In this document: piece after piece, positions 9,277-17,827 of the stretch
How positions within the stretch are numbered: the first letter of the stretch is position 1
How the letters are laid out: every line of letters starts with the position of its first letter
Origin: a bacterium
GTDB taxonomy: Bacteria; Armatimonadota; Fimbriimonadia; Fimbriimonadales; Fimbriimonadaceae
Reading direction: 5' to 3'
NCBI GenBank assembly: GCA_027483535.1
Contig: JAIXUN010000003.1
Coordinates: 620,001 to 684,000, forward strand
DNA: 64,000 bases
Translations under genes and position numbers: made by a program
Notes under the pieces: model-generated
The model's database searches: none
Told to the model about the DNA's origin: nothing
Seen by the model: only the letters and a program-made list of their open reading frames with translations

Positions 9277-9591
9277 ATGAACGAGGTCAGTCCAGAATCG
9301 CCCTTGGAGGATAGGAAGCCGAGTCAGGCGAATTCCGGAAAACGAGGGCCGACGCGCTCGATCCCACTTTCTCCCAAAAACTTACCAAGGCTCATTGGTG
9401 TGCTCCTGGTTCGAGGATATCAGTTGGGTTTTAAGTGGATGCCGCCCACTTGTAGGTACCATCCTAGTTGCTCGCAATACACGCTGGAAGCGATTGAGAA
9501 GTATGGTCTTCTCCGCGGATCGTGGATGGGAGCAAAACGGATTGCAAGGTGCGGCCCTTGGCATCCCGGAGGGCACGACCCCGTTCCTTGA
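9277..9591 (+). CDS. yidD: Membrane protein insertion efficiency factor YidD
   Basis: A 104-residue protein of the YidD family, which assists YidC-dependent insertion at the inner face of the membrane. The diagnostic cysteine motifs are present: [10 protein letters not shown] and [14 protein letters not shown]. The amphipathic helix before the first motif is [17 protein letters not shown]. An N-terminal extension of about 35 polar residues precedes it. It is sandwiched between rnpA and yidC, the normal location. Confidence 0.95.
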   Translation: MNEVSPESPLEDRKPSQANSGKRGPTRSIPLSPKNLPRLIGVLLVRGYQLGFKWMPPTCRYHPSCSQYTLEAIEKYGLLRGSWMGAKRIARCGPWHPGGHDPVP

Positions 9592-9659
9592 CCTAGCGGT
9601 CCTCCGGATAATCCCAACCTGGGCGCGCATTGTTGCGTACCAAGACTAGCGATTCTTCT

Positions 9660-11117
9660 ATGGCAACTTCAAAACCCGCCGCCTCTCCGAAACAGCAGAT
9701 TGTGCTGTTTCTTCTTTGGATCACGTCTTTGGTGTTCTTGATTCAGGTCATGAACAATGGGCGTCCGAAGAGCGACACCCCGTCGGCTACCGTTCTGCAA
9801 ACCCTTAAGACTCAGAACGAGAAGCAACTCGACGTGAGCGCTGCCACCACCTTCCACCAAATCCAAGCGGTTGCAGATAGGGAAGTCGGTGAAAAGAAGC
9901 TCACCGCCGAAGCAGCCAAGGAACTCAAGATTCAGGCCGTGATCCTTGCCTCCGAAGCAAGGCTTCGAGCAGGAATCGCTCGAAATGAGACCTGGCGCGT
10001 ACGAGAGGCTTACCAACTCCTTTGGCCTTTCCAAAAAGCGAACTTGGACAAGCCGGAGTGGAAAGATAAGTCTTACGCGGTTAAAGATGTTTCTGCCGAT
10101 TCTCGCTTTGGTTGGAAAGAGTGGACCGGTCAAGCCCTCTTTGAGAGGACATCCACCGTTTTAAGCGAGCGGAACAAGAAAGAACTGATCTGGGGCGTCC
10201 TTCCGGGCGGTTACGGCTTTATCGATAGCCTAGTCGCGGTTACGGGTCGAAATGGATCCGTGAGCTACGCCTTCGCAGCGTTCCTGCTGGCACTTGTCGT
10301 TCGCGCCGTGGTCTTCCCGTTCAGCCAGAAACAGCTGATGTGGTCTCGCCAGATGAGCCAGCTAACCCCGCTCATCAACGACATCAAAGAGAAGTACAAA
10401 GACAACGCTCAGGAGCAGCAAGCTCGCGTGATGAAGCTGTACCAAGAGTACGGCATCAACCCGATGGCAGGATGCGCTCCGGCTTTGGTTCAAATGCCGC
10501 TCTTCTTAACGGTTTACCAGTGCATGTTGCTGTACCAGTTCGAGTTCCAAAAGGGCACCTTCCTTTGGATCAACAAGGACCTGAGTATGGCGACAGGCGG
10601 TTTCATCGCTCCGAACTTGGGCGCTCAAGACACGCTGATGATCGTGGTGTACGGCATCTCGATGGTCGTCTCCACGTTGCTGGCCCCGGTCTCTGATCCT
10701 TCGAACGCCAAGCAACAACGAATGATCGGCGTTGTGATTTCGGTGGTCTTCACCGGATTCATGTTCACGGGTGCTTTCCCGGTGGTTGGTGGGTTCGTTC
10801 TCTACTGGACGTTCACCAACTTCCTCGCGATGGCTCAGTCACTGCGCGCCTATCGCCTTCCGATGCCTCCGCTCGTGAAGGTAAATGCGGCGGGTGGCGG
10901 AGTGCTTCCTAAGGAGCCCACCACTTTTTGGGGCAAACTAATGGAGCAAGCTCAAGAACAAGCCCGGATGGCAGAGCAACAGCGGATCGACCCAAGCAAA
11001 TCCCAAGACAACGGCAAGTCGGCAGATAAGGGCCAGGACAAGGCGAAAGACAACGGTGGCGACAAGCCTAAGAAGCCACCGAGACCCGGCCAATCGAAGC
11101 CTAAGAAAGGCAACTAA
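9660..11117 (+). CDS. yidC: Membrane protein insertase YidC/OxaI family
   Basis: A 485-residue insertase. It has an N-terminal signal-anchor (residues about 13-31), an extracytoplasmic region of about 150 residues that is shorter and less beta-rich than in E. coli YidC, and then the conserved 60 kDa inner-membrane core. The core includes VVFPFSQKQLMWSRQMSQLTP (helix with positively charged cytoplasmic hairpin), YQEYGINPMAGCAPALVQMP and the final YWTFTNFLAMAQS. The C-terminal tail (about 60 residues) is extremely Lys/Pro/Asp-rich and may contact the ribosome, as basic YidC tails do. ATG 9660 is preferred over TTG 9630 because it begins directly with a plausible N-region. Confidence 0.95.
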   Translation: MATSKPAASPKQQIVLFLLWITSLVFLIQVMNNGRPKSDTPSATVLQTLKTQNEKQLDVSAATTFHQIQAVADREVGEKKLTAEAAKELKIQAVILASEARLRAGIARNETWRVREAYQLLWPFQKANLDKPEWKDKSYAVKDVSADSRFGWKEWTGQALFERTSTVLSERNKKELIWGVLPGGYGFIDSLVAVTGRNGSVSYAFAAFLLALVVRAVVFPFSQKQLMWSRQMSQLTPLINDIKEKYKDNAQEQQARVMKLYQEYGINPMAGCAPALVQMPLFLTVYQCMLLYQFEFQKGTFLWINKDLSMATGGFIAPNLGAQDTLMIVVYGISMVVSTLLAPVSDPSNAKQQRMIGVVISVVFTGFMFTGAFPVVGGFVLYWTFTNFLAMAQSLRAYRLPMPPLVKVNAAGGGVLPKEPTTFWGKLMEQAQEQARMAEQQRIDPSKSQDNGKSADKGQDKAKDNGGDKPKKPPRPGQSKPKKGN

Positions 11118-11204
11118 CAAGACTTAACCCGCCCGGCGGCAGGCACGCGGTGAGCCTGGAAATCGTCACCGCAAAGAAATTCTCAAACAAGGGAAGGAAA
11201 ACGG

Positions 11205-12134
11205 ATGAACTCCATTGAACTAACGGCTAAAAGCGTCGATGACGCCAAGAAAAACGCTGCCGCCAAGCTCGGCGTTTCGGCAGACCAGGTCACCATTACC
11301 GTTCTCGAAGAGACCAAGGGTCTGTTCGGAAAGGTTAACCTGCGAGTCCGAGCAGAAGTTATTGCCACTGAGGAGGCAGCTCCCGAAGTAGAAGCCGCGC
11401 CGAAGGCGAAGGCTGCACCGAAGGTTGCTGCTAAGAAGGAAGAGGCCGCTCCGGCAGCCGAGGCTCCCGCTCCCCGACGCCGACTCGGTGCGAAGAAGGA
11501 CGCTCCCGCCGCAGCAGAGCCTGTTGCCGAAGTAGCCACCGAAGAAGTCGCTCCGGCAGCAGCTAAGACGGTTCGCGGCAAGAAGCCTGTAAAGGCAGAA
11601 GCAACCGAAGCTCCCGCCGCTCCGGCCGCAACAGCCGAGGCTTCCGAAGGAGCCGAAGACGCAGTCGAGATCGTTGCCACCGAAGAGGATGAGAGCTTCA
11701 TCCTGTCCGTCGCCAACGACCTGGTCGCTCAGTCCGGTCTTCAAGCGAACTTCCAAGCGAGTGGCATTCAAGGCAAGTACGTCAACATCTCGCTCGATGG
11801 CAACGATACCAAGTACCTCATCGGTCGAAATGGCGAAGTCATCAACGCGCTGCAGTACCTGATGAACCTTGCGGTCAAGCAACAACGACCGAACGGTGTT
11901 CGCGTCGTGATTGACGGCAACGACTACCGAAAGCGCCGAGAAGTCGCCCTGACCGCCCTCGCTCAGCGAATTGCGGCCGAGGTTCAACAGCGAGAAGAGG
12001 AAGCCGTTCTCGACGCGTTGCCCGCATTCGAGCGACGAGTCGTCCACAAGGCCCTTCAAGAGATTCCCGGGGTCAAAACCTACAGCGAAGGCGAAGAGCC
12101 GAATCGCCGTGTGGTCATCGCTCCGGCAGAATGA
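11205..12134 (+). CDS. jag: RNA-binding protein KhpB/Jag (Jag-N, KH, R3H)
   Basis: A 309-residue protein with three recognisable parts. A Jag-N domain begins MNSIELTAKSVDDAKKNAAA and includes VLEETKGLFGKV. A long Ala/Pro/Glu/Lys-rich linker occupies residues about 55-155. A KH domain has GRNGEVINALQYL, followed by an R3H domain with YRKRREVALTALAQRIA and ending FERRVVHKALQ...GEEPNRRVVIAP. It binds RNA and is linked to cell elongation control in Gram-positives. The linker is unusually long and of low complexity. The ribosome site GGGAAGGAAAA precedes ATG 11205. A strong terminator follows. Confidence 0.94.
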   Translation: MNSIELTAKSVDDAKKNAAAKLGVSADQVTITVLEETKGLFGKVNLRVRAEVIATEEAAPEVEAAPKAKAAPKVAAKKEEAAPAAEAPAPRRRLGAKKDAPAAAEPVAEVATEEVAPAAAKTVRGKKPVKAEATEAPAAPAATAEASEGAEDAVEIVATEEDESFILSVANDLVAQSGLQANFQASGIQGKYVNISLDGNDTKYLIGRNGEVINALQYLMNLAVKQQRPNGVRVVIDGNDYRKRREVALTALAQRIAAEVQQREEEAVLDALPAFERRVVHKALQEIPGVKTYSEGEEPNRRVVIAPAE

Positions 12135-12157
12135 TCTAGCCCACTAAACAAACGAGA

Positions 12158-12193
12158 AAGCCCTATCCAGTAAGGATAGGGCTTCTTTTTTTA
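12158..12193 (+). terminator. Rho-independent terminator after jag
   Basis: Perfect 11 bp stem AAGCCCTATCC / GGATAGGGCTT with a 5 nt loop, followed by CTTTTTTT. It ends the rpmH-jag cluster and lies between convergent genes, so it may also act on the pepP-like gene transcript from the other side. Confidence 0.93.
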
Positions 12194-12204
12194 AGCAACT
12201 GCTC

Positions 12205-13719
12205 TTAATGCCCGTGATTCTCGGCGAGGCAGTTATGCAGATCATCGCCGCGAGAGAACCGGGCGAGTGCGTCCTTCAGCTTGCCTGCCGGATTATTCCC
12301 CAGACCCTTCTGCGCCATCAACTTCTCGATCGAGGCGATATCCCGGGGAACCCCTGCGCTCAGGTTCACCGGACCCTTCTCGGTGATCAAGATATCGTCT
12401 TCAATGCGAATGCCGATGCTCCACCACTTGGGATCGCATGGAGAGCCCGGTGCGATGTAGATTCCCGGCTCGACGGTCAGCACTTGATTCGGCGCCAAGG
12501 TAGTGATGACCTGCGGATCGTGAACGTCTAGGCCAAGGTAGTGTCCCGACCCGTGCATGAAGTACCGTCGCGCCTCGGCGGGCTCTTGAATGATTCCGAG
12601 CTTTACAAGACCTTTCGAGACAACCTCCCGGCATGCCGCGTCATATGCTCGAAAGGGCGCTCCGTTTTGGCAAGCTTTGATCCCCGCGTCCTGGGCTTCC
12701 AGTACGAGTTGATAAATCGCTCTTTGGGCAGGGGTGAACTTCCCGTTAGCTGGATAGCTTCGAGTGACATCTGCGGCGTAGCCGTGGTACTCACCGCCAA
12801 CGTCCATGCAGAGGATGTCGCCGTTCTGAATCCGCTTTCGGTTGTCGACGTAGTGCAAGATGCACGAGTTCATGCCCGATCCCACAATGGATCCATAGGC
12901 AACCGCTTCACATCCATTTCGCGCGAAGATGTACTCGACGAGAGCCTGAATCTCGAACTCTCTCATGCCGGGTTCACAACTCTTGATCGCCTCACTGTGC
13001 GCCGCGACCGTGGAATCGACCGCCCGCTTCAACAAGCGGAGTTCATGCTCGGACTTGGTGGTTCGGAGCGCCCCAATCTCTCGAATCAGTCCTCGCCAAA
13101 CGGTTTTGCCCTCCGAGAAAGCGGCGTAGGCGCTTCGCATTTGTTCGAGCACTCCAGAGGCGCCCACAACCGGGTCTCCATTGCCGATTTGTGTCGGCGC
13201 GACGGCTTTCAACACTTCGCTGAAACGTGAAGTAGGCAACACTGCGTCGACCCCTAACTCGACCTTGGCTCGCGCGGGTCCCATCTTGATCCCGGTCCAA
13301 ACCTCCGATCGAGGATTTCGCTCGGGCACGAACAGAACTTCGTACACGTTCTGCCCATCAATCACGATGCCGTCTTTCGCAAGAAGAAGGGCGGTGTTCG
13401 GCTCTTCGCAACCCGTTAGGTACCAAAAATCGGAGTTGGGTCGGAAGCGAAAGTCGGTGTCGTTCGATCGTTGCCGCTCCGGGTTGGTGAACAAAACCGC
13501 CACCGATCCGGCGGGCATTTTCTCAAGGAGCTTTTCGCGACGGGTCCGCAACTCCGCGGGCTTGATCTTGTCCTCTTCGTAAACGTTGTACGGAAGGGCG
13601 CCCTCTTGTGAGGAAAGCAGGGGTGCCAAACCTGCGGGGACGTTGGAAGAGTTCCAGGTAAGGCCGAACGAGCTTCCTAAAGCAAGGGCGGATAAGAGAA
13701 GCGAAGTCACTGCCCTCAT
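12205..13719 (-). CDS. Secreted Xaa-Pro aminopeptidase (M24B)
   Basis: A 504-residue metallopeptidase removing N-terminal residues ahead of proline. A signal peptide (MRAVTSLLLSALALGSSFG) suggests export. It has an AMP_N domain (residues about 45-190: RREKLLEKMPAGSVAVLFTNPERQR, DFWYLTGCEEPNT) followed by the pita-bread catalytic domain. Expected metal ligands are present: D in CMDVGGEYHGYAADVTRSYP (two Asp), H in HGSGHYLGLDVHD, E in VEPGIYI and E in RIEDDI. The combination with a signal peptide is less usual because many family members are cytoplasmic. It is divergent from the downstream propeller-like gene. Confidence 0.92.
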   Translation of the reverse strand: MRAVTSLLLSALALGSSFGLTWNSSNVPAGLAPLLSSQEGALPYNVYEEDKIKPAELRTRREKLLEKMPAGSVAVLFTNPERQRSNDTDFRFRPNSDFWYLTGCEEPNTALLLAKDGIVIDGQNVYEVLFVPERNPRSEVWTGIKMGPARAKVELGVDAVLPTSRFSEVLKAVAPTQIGNGDPVVGASGVLEQMRSAYAAFSEGKTVWRGLIREIGALRTTKSEHELRLLKRAVDSTVAAHSEAIKSCEPGMREFEIQALVEYIFARNGCEAVAYGSIVGSGMNSCILHYVDNRKRIQNGDILCMDVGGEYHGYAADVTRSYPANGKFTPAQRAIYQLVLEAQDAGIKACQNGAPFRAYDAACREVVSKGLVKLGIIQEPAEARRYFMHGSGHYLGLDVHDPQVITTLAPNQVLTVEPGIYIAPGSPCDPKWWSIGIRIEDDILITEKGPVNLSAGVPRDIASIEKLMAQKGLGNNPAGKLKDALARFSRGDDLHNCLAENHGH

Positions 13720-13758
13720 TGTAAGTTAAGAAGCATTCCTGGTGATCGCCGAACCGGA

Positions 13759-13764
13759 CATAAT
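13759..13764 (+). promoter_or_regulatory. -10-like hexamer for 13771 gene (leaderless type)
   Basis: CATAAT, 6 nt before ATG 13771 and with no Shine-Dalgarno in between. Transcription from such a site would begin at or next to the start codon. Confidence 0.5.
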
Positions 13765-13770
13765 TTCCGC

Positions 13771-14697
13771 ATGGCTCTCTCGACTCTCGTCGCCCTCTTT
13801 TTAGCGCAAACCGCGATTGTCGAATTGCCCGCCCTGACGCTTCAAAGCACGATACAGGTTAAGGCGGAGCCGATCGACGAGATGAGCGGCATCGTCAAGA
13901 GCCGTCAGTTTCCGAATACCTACTGGGTCCACAACGATAGCGGCGACTCTGCCCGGCTGTTCGCCGTTCGAGCCGACGGGTCTACGGTGATGCCCGCTCG
14001 ATACAATCGCAAAGAAGACGCGGGCAAGGTTGAGGAGAAACCAAAGGGCTACGAGGGAGTCGCCATCGCTGGGGCTGACAACTTCGACTGGGAAGACATC
14101 GCCATCGACGGGGACACGATCTACGTTTCCGATATGGGAAACAACGGAAACGCCCGCCGAGACATGGGCATCTACGAGATCAAAGAGCCGAACCCAGCGA
14201 CCACCGAGAAGGTCCGCTATCTCCGGTTCATCCCATGCGTTTATCCCGATCAGAAGGAGTTTCCGCCGCGCGAACTGAACGCGTTCGACTGCGAAGGGAT
14301 CTTTGTGAAGGGCGGCAAAGTTCACTTCCTCACCAAGTGGCGATCCGGTCCCAACGGTTTGCCTATCGACGGAACGGCGCTGTATCGACTGGACCGCGTC
14401 AACGGCGACGGTCGCCAGAATGTCCTGACCAAGGTCGGCGAGCGAAAGGGCCTGGGCGGCTGGGTCACGGCGAGTGATATCTCGACTGATGGCAAGAAAC
14501 TGGCGGTCCTGACCCACGTTCCCGAAAGCGTGGTTTGGGTGTTCGATGCCACCAAGAGCAACCCGCTCGATCACCCGATCATGAAGCGGACTCTGAAGGG
14601 CGCGGGTCAGTGCGAGGCCATCTGCTGGGACTCCGATTCAGATGTTCTCGTCACCAACGAGGGGCGAGACGTTTTTCGGGTCCGAATGGCGAAGTAA
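13771..14697 (+). CDS. Secreted beta-propeller-like protein of unknown function
   Basis: A 308-residue protein with a short hydrophobic leader (MALSTLVALFLAQTAIVELPA). Repeated strands with acidic turns suggest a six- or seven-bladed propeller: YWVHNDSGDSARLFAVRADG, NFDWEDIAIDGDTIYVSDMGNNGNARRD, FDCEGIFVKGGKVHFLTK, VTASDISTDGKKLAVLTH, QCEAICWDSDSDVLVTNE. The HNDSGDS and DMGNNGNARRD segments look like metal or substrate turns, as in phytase-like/esterase-like families. No catalytic role can be assigned. Confidence 0.75.
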   Translation: MALSTLVALFLAQTAIVELPALTLQSTIQVKAEPIDEMSGIVKSRQFPNTYWVHNDSGDSARLFAVRADGSTVMPARYNRKEDAGKVEEKPKGYEGVAIAGADNFDWEDIAIDGDTIYVSDMGNNGNARRDMGIYEIKEPNPATTEKVRYLRFIPCVYPDQKEFPPRELNAFDCEGIFVKGGKVHFLTKWRSGPNGLPIDGTALYRLDRVNGDGRQNVLTKVGERKGLGGWVTASDISTDGKKLAVLTHVPESVVWVFDATKSNPLDHPIMKRTLKGAGQCEAICWDSDSDVLVTNEGRDVFRVRMAK

Positions 14698-14741
14698 TCG
14701 ATTCCTCCTTCACACCCGAGCGTGATTTAATGCGTTAAGCC

Positions 14742-15494
14742 GTGGTCATTGCTGCCCCCTTTTCCTTAACGGTCAAAACCAAATCGCCGGCACTGGTGCA
14801 GGTGGTGTCTGGGCGAGCGCGATTGTTATCCGATGCGCAGACAGGTGATCTCTCTGAGGATGCCTATTTCATTCTCAGACCAGAATCACAAATATGCGTG
14901 AAAGCTTTGGATGGCATCACCACGATTCTGCCGCTCACCCGTTTTCGGCCCTTCGAAAAATCTGATCCTCCGCTAGGGGTAACCGTCCCACGGGAGTATC
15001 CCGTAGATTCGGCGATCTCATTTGTGTTTGAAGAATTGACTGATAAGCGAGAGAGGCGGAAGCGGCTGGAGAGACTCTCCAACGCTTTGGAGGATGCGTA
15101 CCGGGATCACCTGCCGGAGTCTGTCTCCCGTGCCGAATTCCTGGCCGTGGAGTCGGCGCGAGAGTGGGCACTCGCCCACTTAACAGAGCCGTTCGGCGTG
15201 GAGGCACTTGCACAGCATGCATGCTTTTCAAAGTTTCACTTTTCTCGAATCTTCACCCGTTGCTTTGACCGGACTCCCGGAGAATTTCTCATCCAGGAGC
15301 GCGTTCGTCGGGCTTGTCGCCTTCTCATCATCACCGAGCGTTCCATTCACGAGGTTGCCCGGGATTGCGGTTACGCCAGTTCAACCCAGTTTGCGTCAAC
15401 CTTCAAGCGGGTCACGGGCTACACGATGTCGCAGTTTCGAACGCGGGGAGAGCAGTTTAGGCCGACTGTCGGACTCTTCCTTAAGCCCCGTTGA
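14742..15494 (+). CDS. AraC-family transcriptional regulator
   Basis: A 250-residue regulator. Residues about 1-65 look like a cupin-type sensor (VKTKSPALVQVVSGRARLLSD, ILRPESQICVK), then a helical linker, then two helix-turn-helix modules: EPFGVEALAQHACFSKFHFSRIF and RSIHEVARDCGYASSTQFASTFKRVTGYTMSQFR. The second carries the GYxSxxxFxxxFKRxxGxTPxxxR consensus of the family. The start is GTG 14742. Its likely targets are neighbouring genes; the erythromycin-esterase-like gene begins 87 nt after it in the same direction. The ligand is not identifiable. Confidence 0.9.
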   Translation: MVIAAPFSLTVKTKSPALVQVVSGRARLLSDAQTGDLSEDAYFILRPESQICVKALDGITTILPLTRFRPFEKSDPPLGVTVPREYPVDSAISFVFEELTDKRERRKRLERLSNALEDAYRDHLPESVSRAEFLAVESAREWALAHLTEPFGVEALAQHACFSKFHFSRIFTRCFDRTPGEFLIQERVRRACRLLIITERSIHEVARDCGYASSTQFASTFKRVTGYTMSQFRTRGEQFRPTVGLFLKPR

Positions 15495-15581
15495 CCTTTT
15501 GGTCCAACGCTTCCTCTTGAATCGTGCGAACTTCCTAACAGACCGATTCAACGTCGCCGTCTGCGTTTATGCTTGAACGCA

Positions 15582-16847
15582 ATGAACCTATTTGCGACTC
15601 TTGGCGGACTGGTCTTGGCGCTCCAACCAAGCCTCGTGGGTTCGCGCATTGAGATTGCTTCGGAGGGCTTCTCTGATCTTGAACCCATAGGCCGAGCGAT
15701 TGGCAATGCCCGATTGGTTCAGCTTGGAGAGACCACCCATGGCGATGGGACCTCCTTCGCGTTGAAGGTCCGCTTAATCAAGTATCTGCATGAGAAGAAA
15801 GGATTTAAGGTGCTGGCATGGGAGAGCGGACTTTACGAGTGCGAACGCTTGAATGAAGAGTTGGCGAAGGGGGCCCTTCCGTCGATTGCACCCAAGCGTG
15901 CGGTCTTTCCCCACTGGAGCCAAGGCAAAGAGTCTCTACCAATTTTCGATTACGCGCAAACAACTCTGAAAAGCTCTCACCCGCTGCGAATGACAGGCTT
16001 CGATATTCAAGCGTCTGGGAGCGGCGGGTCAAGTTACGTCCTGGAGATCGCTCGAGAACTTCTCAAACTCAAAGATCTTTTAGGAGCAGAGCCCATTGTT
16101 GCCCTCATGAAATCGTGGGATCAAATCTCCGATCCGGTCAACAAAGAACTCGCAGTGACCGAGCTGGGCAAAGCGTTGTCCAAGTTCTTCGAACAGAATC
16201 GCAAATCCATCCAGCCTCAACTCGGAGCAGATCGCTTCGCCCTCCTGTCGCAGACGCTACGATCCCTCACCGCCTTTTCCCGAATGATGGACCTCTTTAG
16301 GGAGTTTTCCAAATCCCAGAACACGCGCCTTTTCGAACAGAGCTACAACCTTCGCGAGGAGCACAATTTTCGGAACGTGATGTGGTTGCTGGAGAAGCGG
16401 TACCCGCGAGAAAAGGTCATCCTCTGGGCGCACAACTCACACATCTCTCACCAAGGAGCCGATGGGACGGTGACGGGGTCTTTGTTGCGAGAGTCGGATG
16501 AGATTGTTTTGGACTCTACGGGAAGGTTGTTGAAGCAAAGGTTGGGCGCCCGCGTGTTCTCCATCGGATTCTTTGCCCAAGCGGGGTCTTGGACGTGGCT
16601 AGGCGGACAGCCGATCGCTTTCACGCCCTCGGCGCCGAATACTTTAGAGACGCTTGTCGATTTAAGGAGTGACCCCGTTCAGTGGGTCGACTTCAAACAG
16701 AACAAGGGGCTTCTGTCTCAACCGGTCACGGGCTATCTCAATCGACAAAACGGCTCTGAGAACGATCTGGTGTGGCCGAACGTGTTCGACGGAGGGATTT
16801 TCATCAAGGAAATGGCTCCAAGAACGCATGTCGCCCAATCTCCCTAG
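15582..16847 (+). CDS. Erythromycin esterase-like hydrolase
   Basis: A 421-residue protein of the EreA/B-like superfamily (metal-independent hydrolases; the founding members open macrolide lactones, most others are uncharacterised). Conserved segments are visible: [21 protein letters not shown] (Glu/His), [17 protein letters not shown], a central helical bundle, and [13 protein letters not shown]. The N-terminal hydrophobic stretch ([18 protein letters not shown]) could be a signal peptide. ATG 15582 is chosen over TTG 15573; TATGCT lies 8 nt upstream of it. It is located directly after an AraC regulator. Macrolide activity is not implied by sequence alone. Confidence 0.85.
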   Translation: MNLFATLGGLVLALQPSLVGSRIEIASEGFSDLEPIGRAIGNARLVQLGETTHGDGTSFALKVRLIKYLHEKKGFKVLAWESGLYECERLNEELAKGALPSIAPKRAVFPHWSQGKESLPIFDYAQTTLKSSHPLRMTGFDIQASGSGGSSYVLEIARELLKLKDLLGAEPIVALMKSWDQISDPVNKELAVTELGKALSKFFEQNRKSIQPQLGADRFALLSQTLRSLTAFSRMMDLFREFSKSQNTRLFEQSYNLREEHNFRNVMWLLEKRYPREKVILWAHNSHISHQGADGTVTGSLLRESDEIVLDSTGRLLKQRLGARVFSIGFFAQAGSWTWLGGQPIAFTPSAPNTLETLVDLRSDPVQWVDFKQNKGLLSQPVTGYLNRQNGSENDLVWPNVFDGGIFIKEMAPRTHVAQSP

Positions 16848-16868
16848 GTGGAAAGCCGTCCGCTCGGG

Positions 16869-16874
16869 CATACT
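16869..16874 (+). promoter_or_regulatory. -10-like hexamer for FAH gene (leaderless type)
   Basis: CATACT lies 6 nt before ATG 16881, in the short gap after the preceding gene, without a Shine-Dalgarno sequence. Confidence 0.45.
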
Positions 16875-16880
16875 CCGAGC

Positions 16881-17816
16881 ATGAGCGGGAGAGTTTTCCA
16901 GATTGCTAGGGTTCCGATTGCCGGGGGCAAGAGCGGTTGGTTCGTTCGAGAATCGGGTTCAACGACGGCGACCCCGGTTGAGTTTTCCTCTCATCCGCTC
17001 AATCTTTCCCACGCTGAGTTGGTCGCCGAGATCAAAAGCGTGTTGACGAGCGGGTCGATGGAGGCTGTCGATACTTTTCTCCCGTTAGCCGATCCAACCA
17101 CCACGCCGGTGTTGGGCGCGGGGGTCACCTTCCAAAACTCGCTTCGCGAGCGCCGATTAGAAACGTTCCGAGCCGGGCAAATGGTGGAGGCGGAAGACGA
17201 CGGTCGGCCCACTCCCTACGACGTGGTGTACGACCCCTCAAACCCACCCGAGGTGTTCATGAAGGCGTTTTTGCCTTACCACTTGGCACCATCCGACGAG
17301 CTTTGGATCAGGAACGACGGTGGTCCCGAAGGGTCGATGGGATCCAGCGTTCCCGAACCGGAGCGGTTCGTCGCCGTAAACCACAAGGGGGAAGTTCTGG
17401 GCTTCGGCATCGGGAGCGACACTACCGCGCGCCAACTAGAAAGCCTCAGCCCGCTTTACCTTCCGGCCGCTAAGACCTACTTCGGAAGCACGACCATGCA
17501 ACCGTGGCTGACCGTTTTCGAGGACTCTGCTCAGGAGGTCACCATTCGCATGACCATTGAGCGCAATGGAACCGTGGTCTATGACGACTCTTATTCCACC
17601 GATCAGATGAAGCGAACAGTCGAGAGCTTGGTCACCCATGCCCGAACTCTGCTGCTCAATACCGCCGATGGCTCCGCTCCGGCGTTCTTCCTCTTCACCG
17701 GAACGGGCATCGTTCCCGGCGTTGATTTCTCGCTGGAGAATGGTGACCACGTAACCATCGATGGCGGCGTACTTGGCCGAATTGAGAGCACCACCCACGT
17801 GGCGCAAGTGAAGTAG
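16881..17816 (+). CDS. FAH-superfamily enzyme, probable 2-keto-3-deoxy-pentonate dehydratase
   Basis: A 311-residue member of the fumarylacetoacetate-hydrolase superfamily. The segments LGAGVTFQNSLRERRLETF, YDVVYDPSNPPEVFMKAF, VPEPERFVAVNHKGEVLGFG, IGSDTTARQLESLSPLYLPA and KTYFGSTTMQPWL follow the layout of the 2-keto-3-deoxy-arabinonate/xylonate dehydratase branch. In that branch E-x-E-type acidic residues and a Lys line a Mg-dependent site. It would convert 2-keto-3-deoxy-pentonate to 2-oxoglutarate semialdehyde (Weimberg route). The neighbouring gene, 11 nt downstream, is a YjhG-type sugar-acid dehydratase that would supply exactly that substrate. The family is clear; the precise substrate is inferred from context. 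Confidence 0.82.
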   Translation: MSGRVFQIARVPIAGGKSGWFVRESGSTTATPVEFSSHPLNLSHAELVAEIKSVLTSGSMEAVDTFLPLADPTTTPVLGAGVTFQNSLRERRLETFRAGQMVEAEDDGRPTPYDVVYDPSNPPEVFMKAFLPYHLAPSDELWIRNDGGPEGSMGSSVPEPERFVAVNHKGEVLGFGIGSDTTARQLESLSPLYLPAAKTYFGSTTMQPWLTVFEDSAQEVTIRMTIERNGTVVYDDSYSTDQMKRTVESLVTHARTLLLNTADGSAPAFFLFTGTGIVPGVDFSLENGDHVTIDGGVLGRIESTTHVAQVK

Positions 17817-17827
17817 GAGCCAGACCA

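Noticed and set aside
15582-16847. Macrolide resistance gene
   Set aside because: The family is clear but most members have other or unknown substrates, and no resistance-gene context or mobile element is seen.
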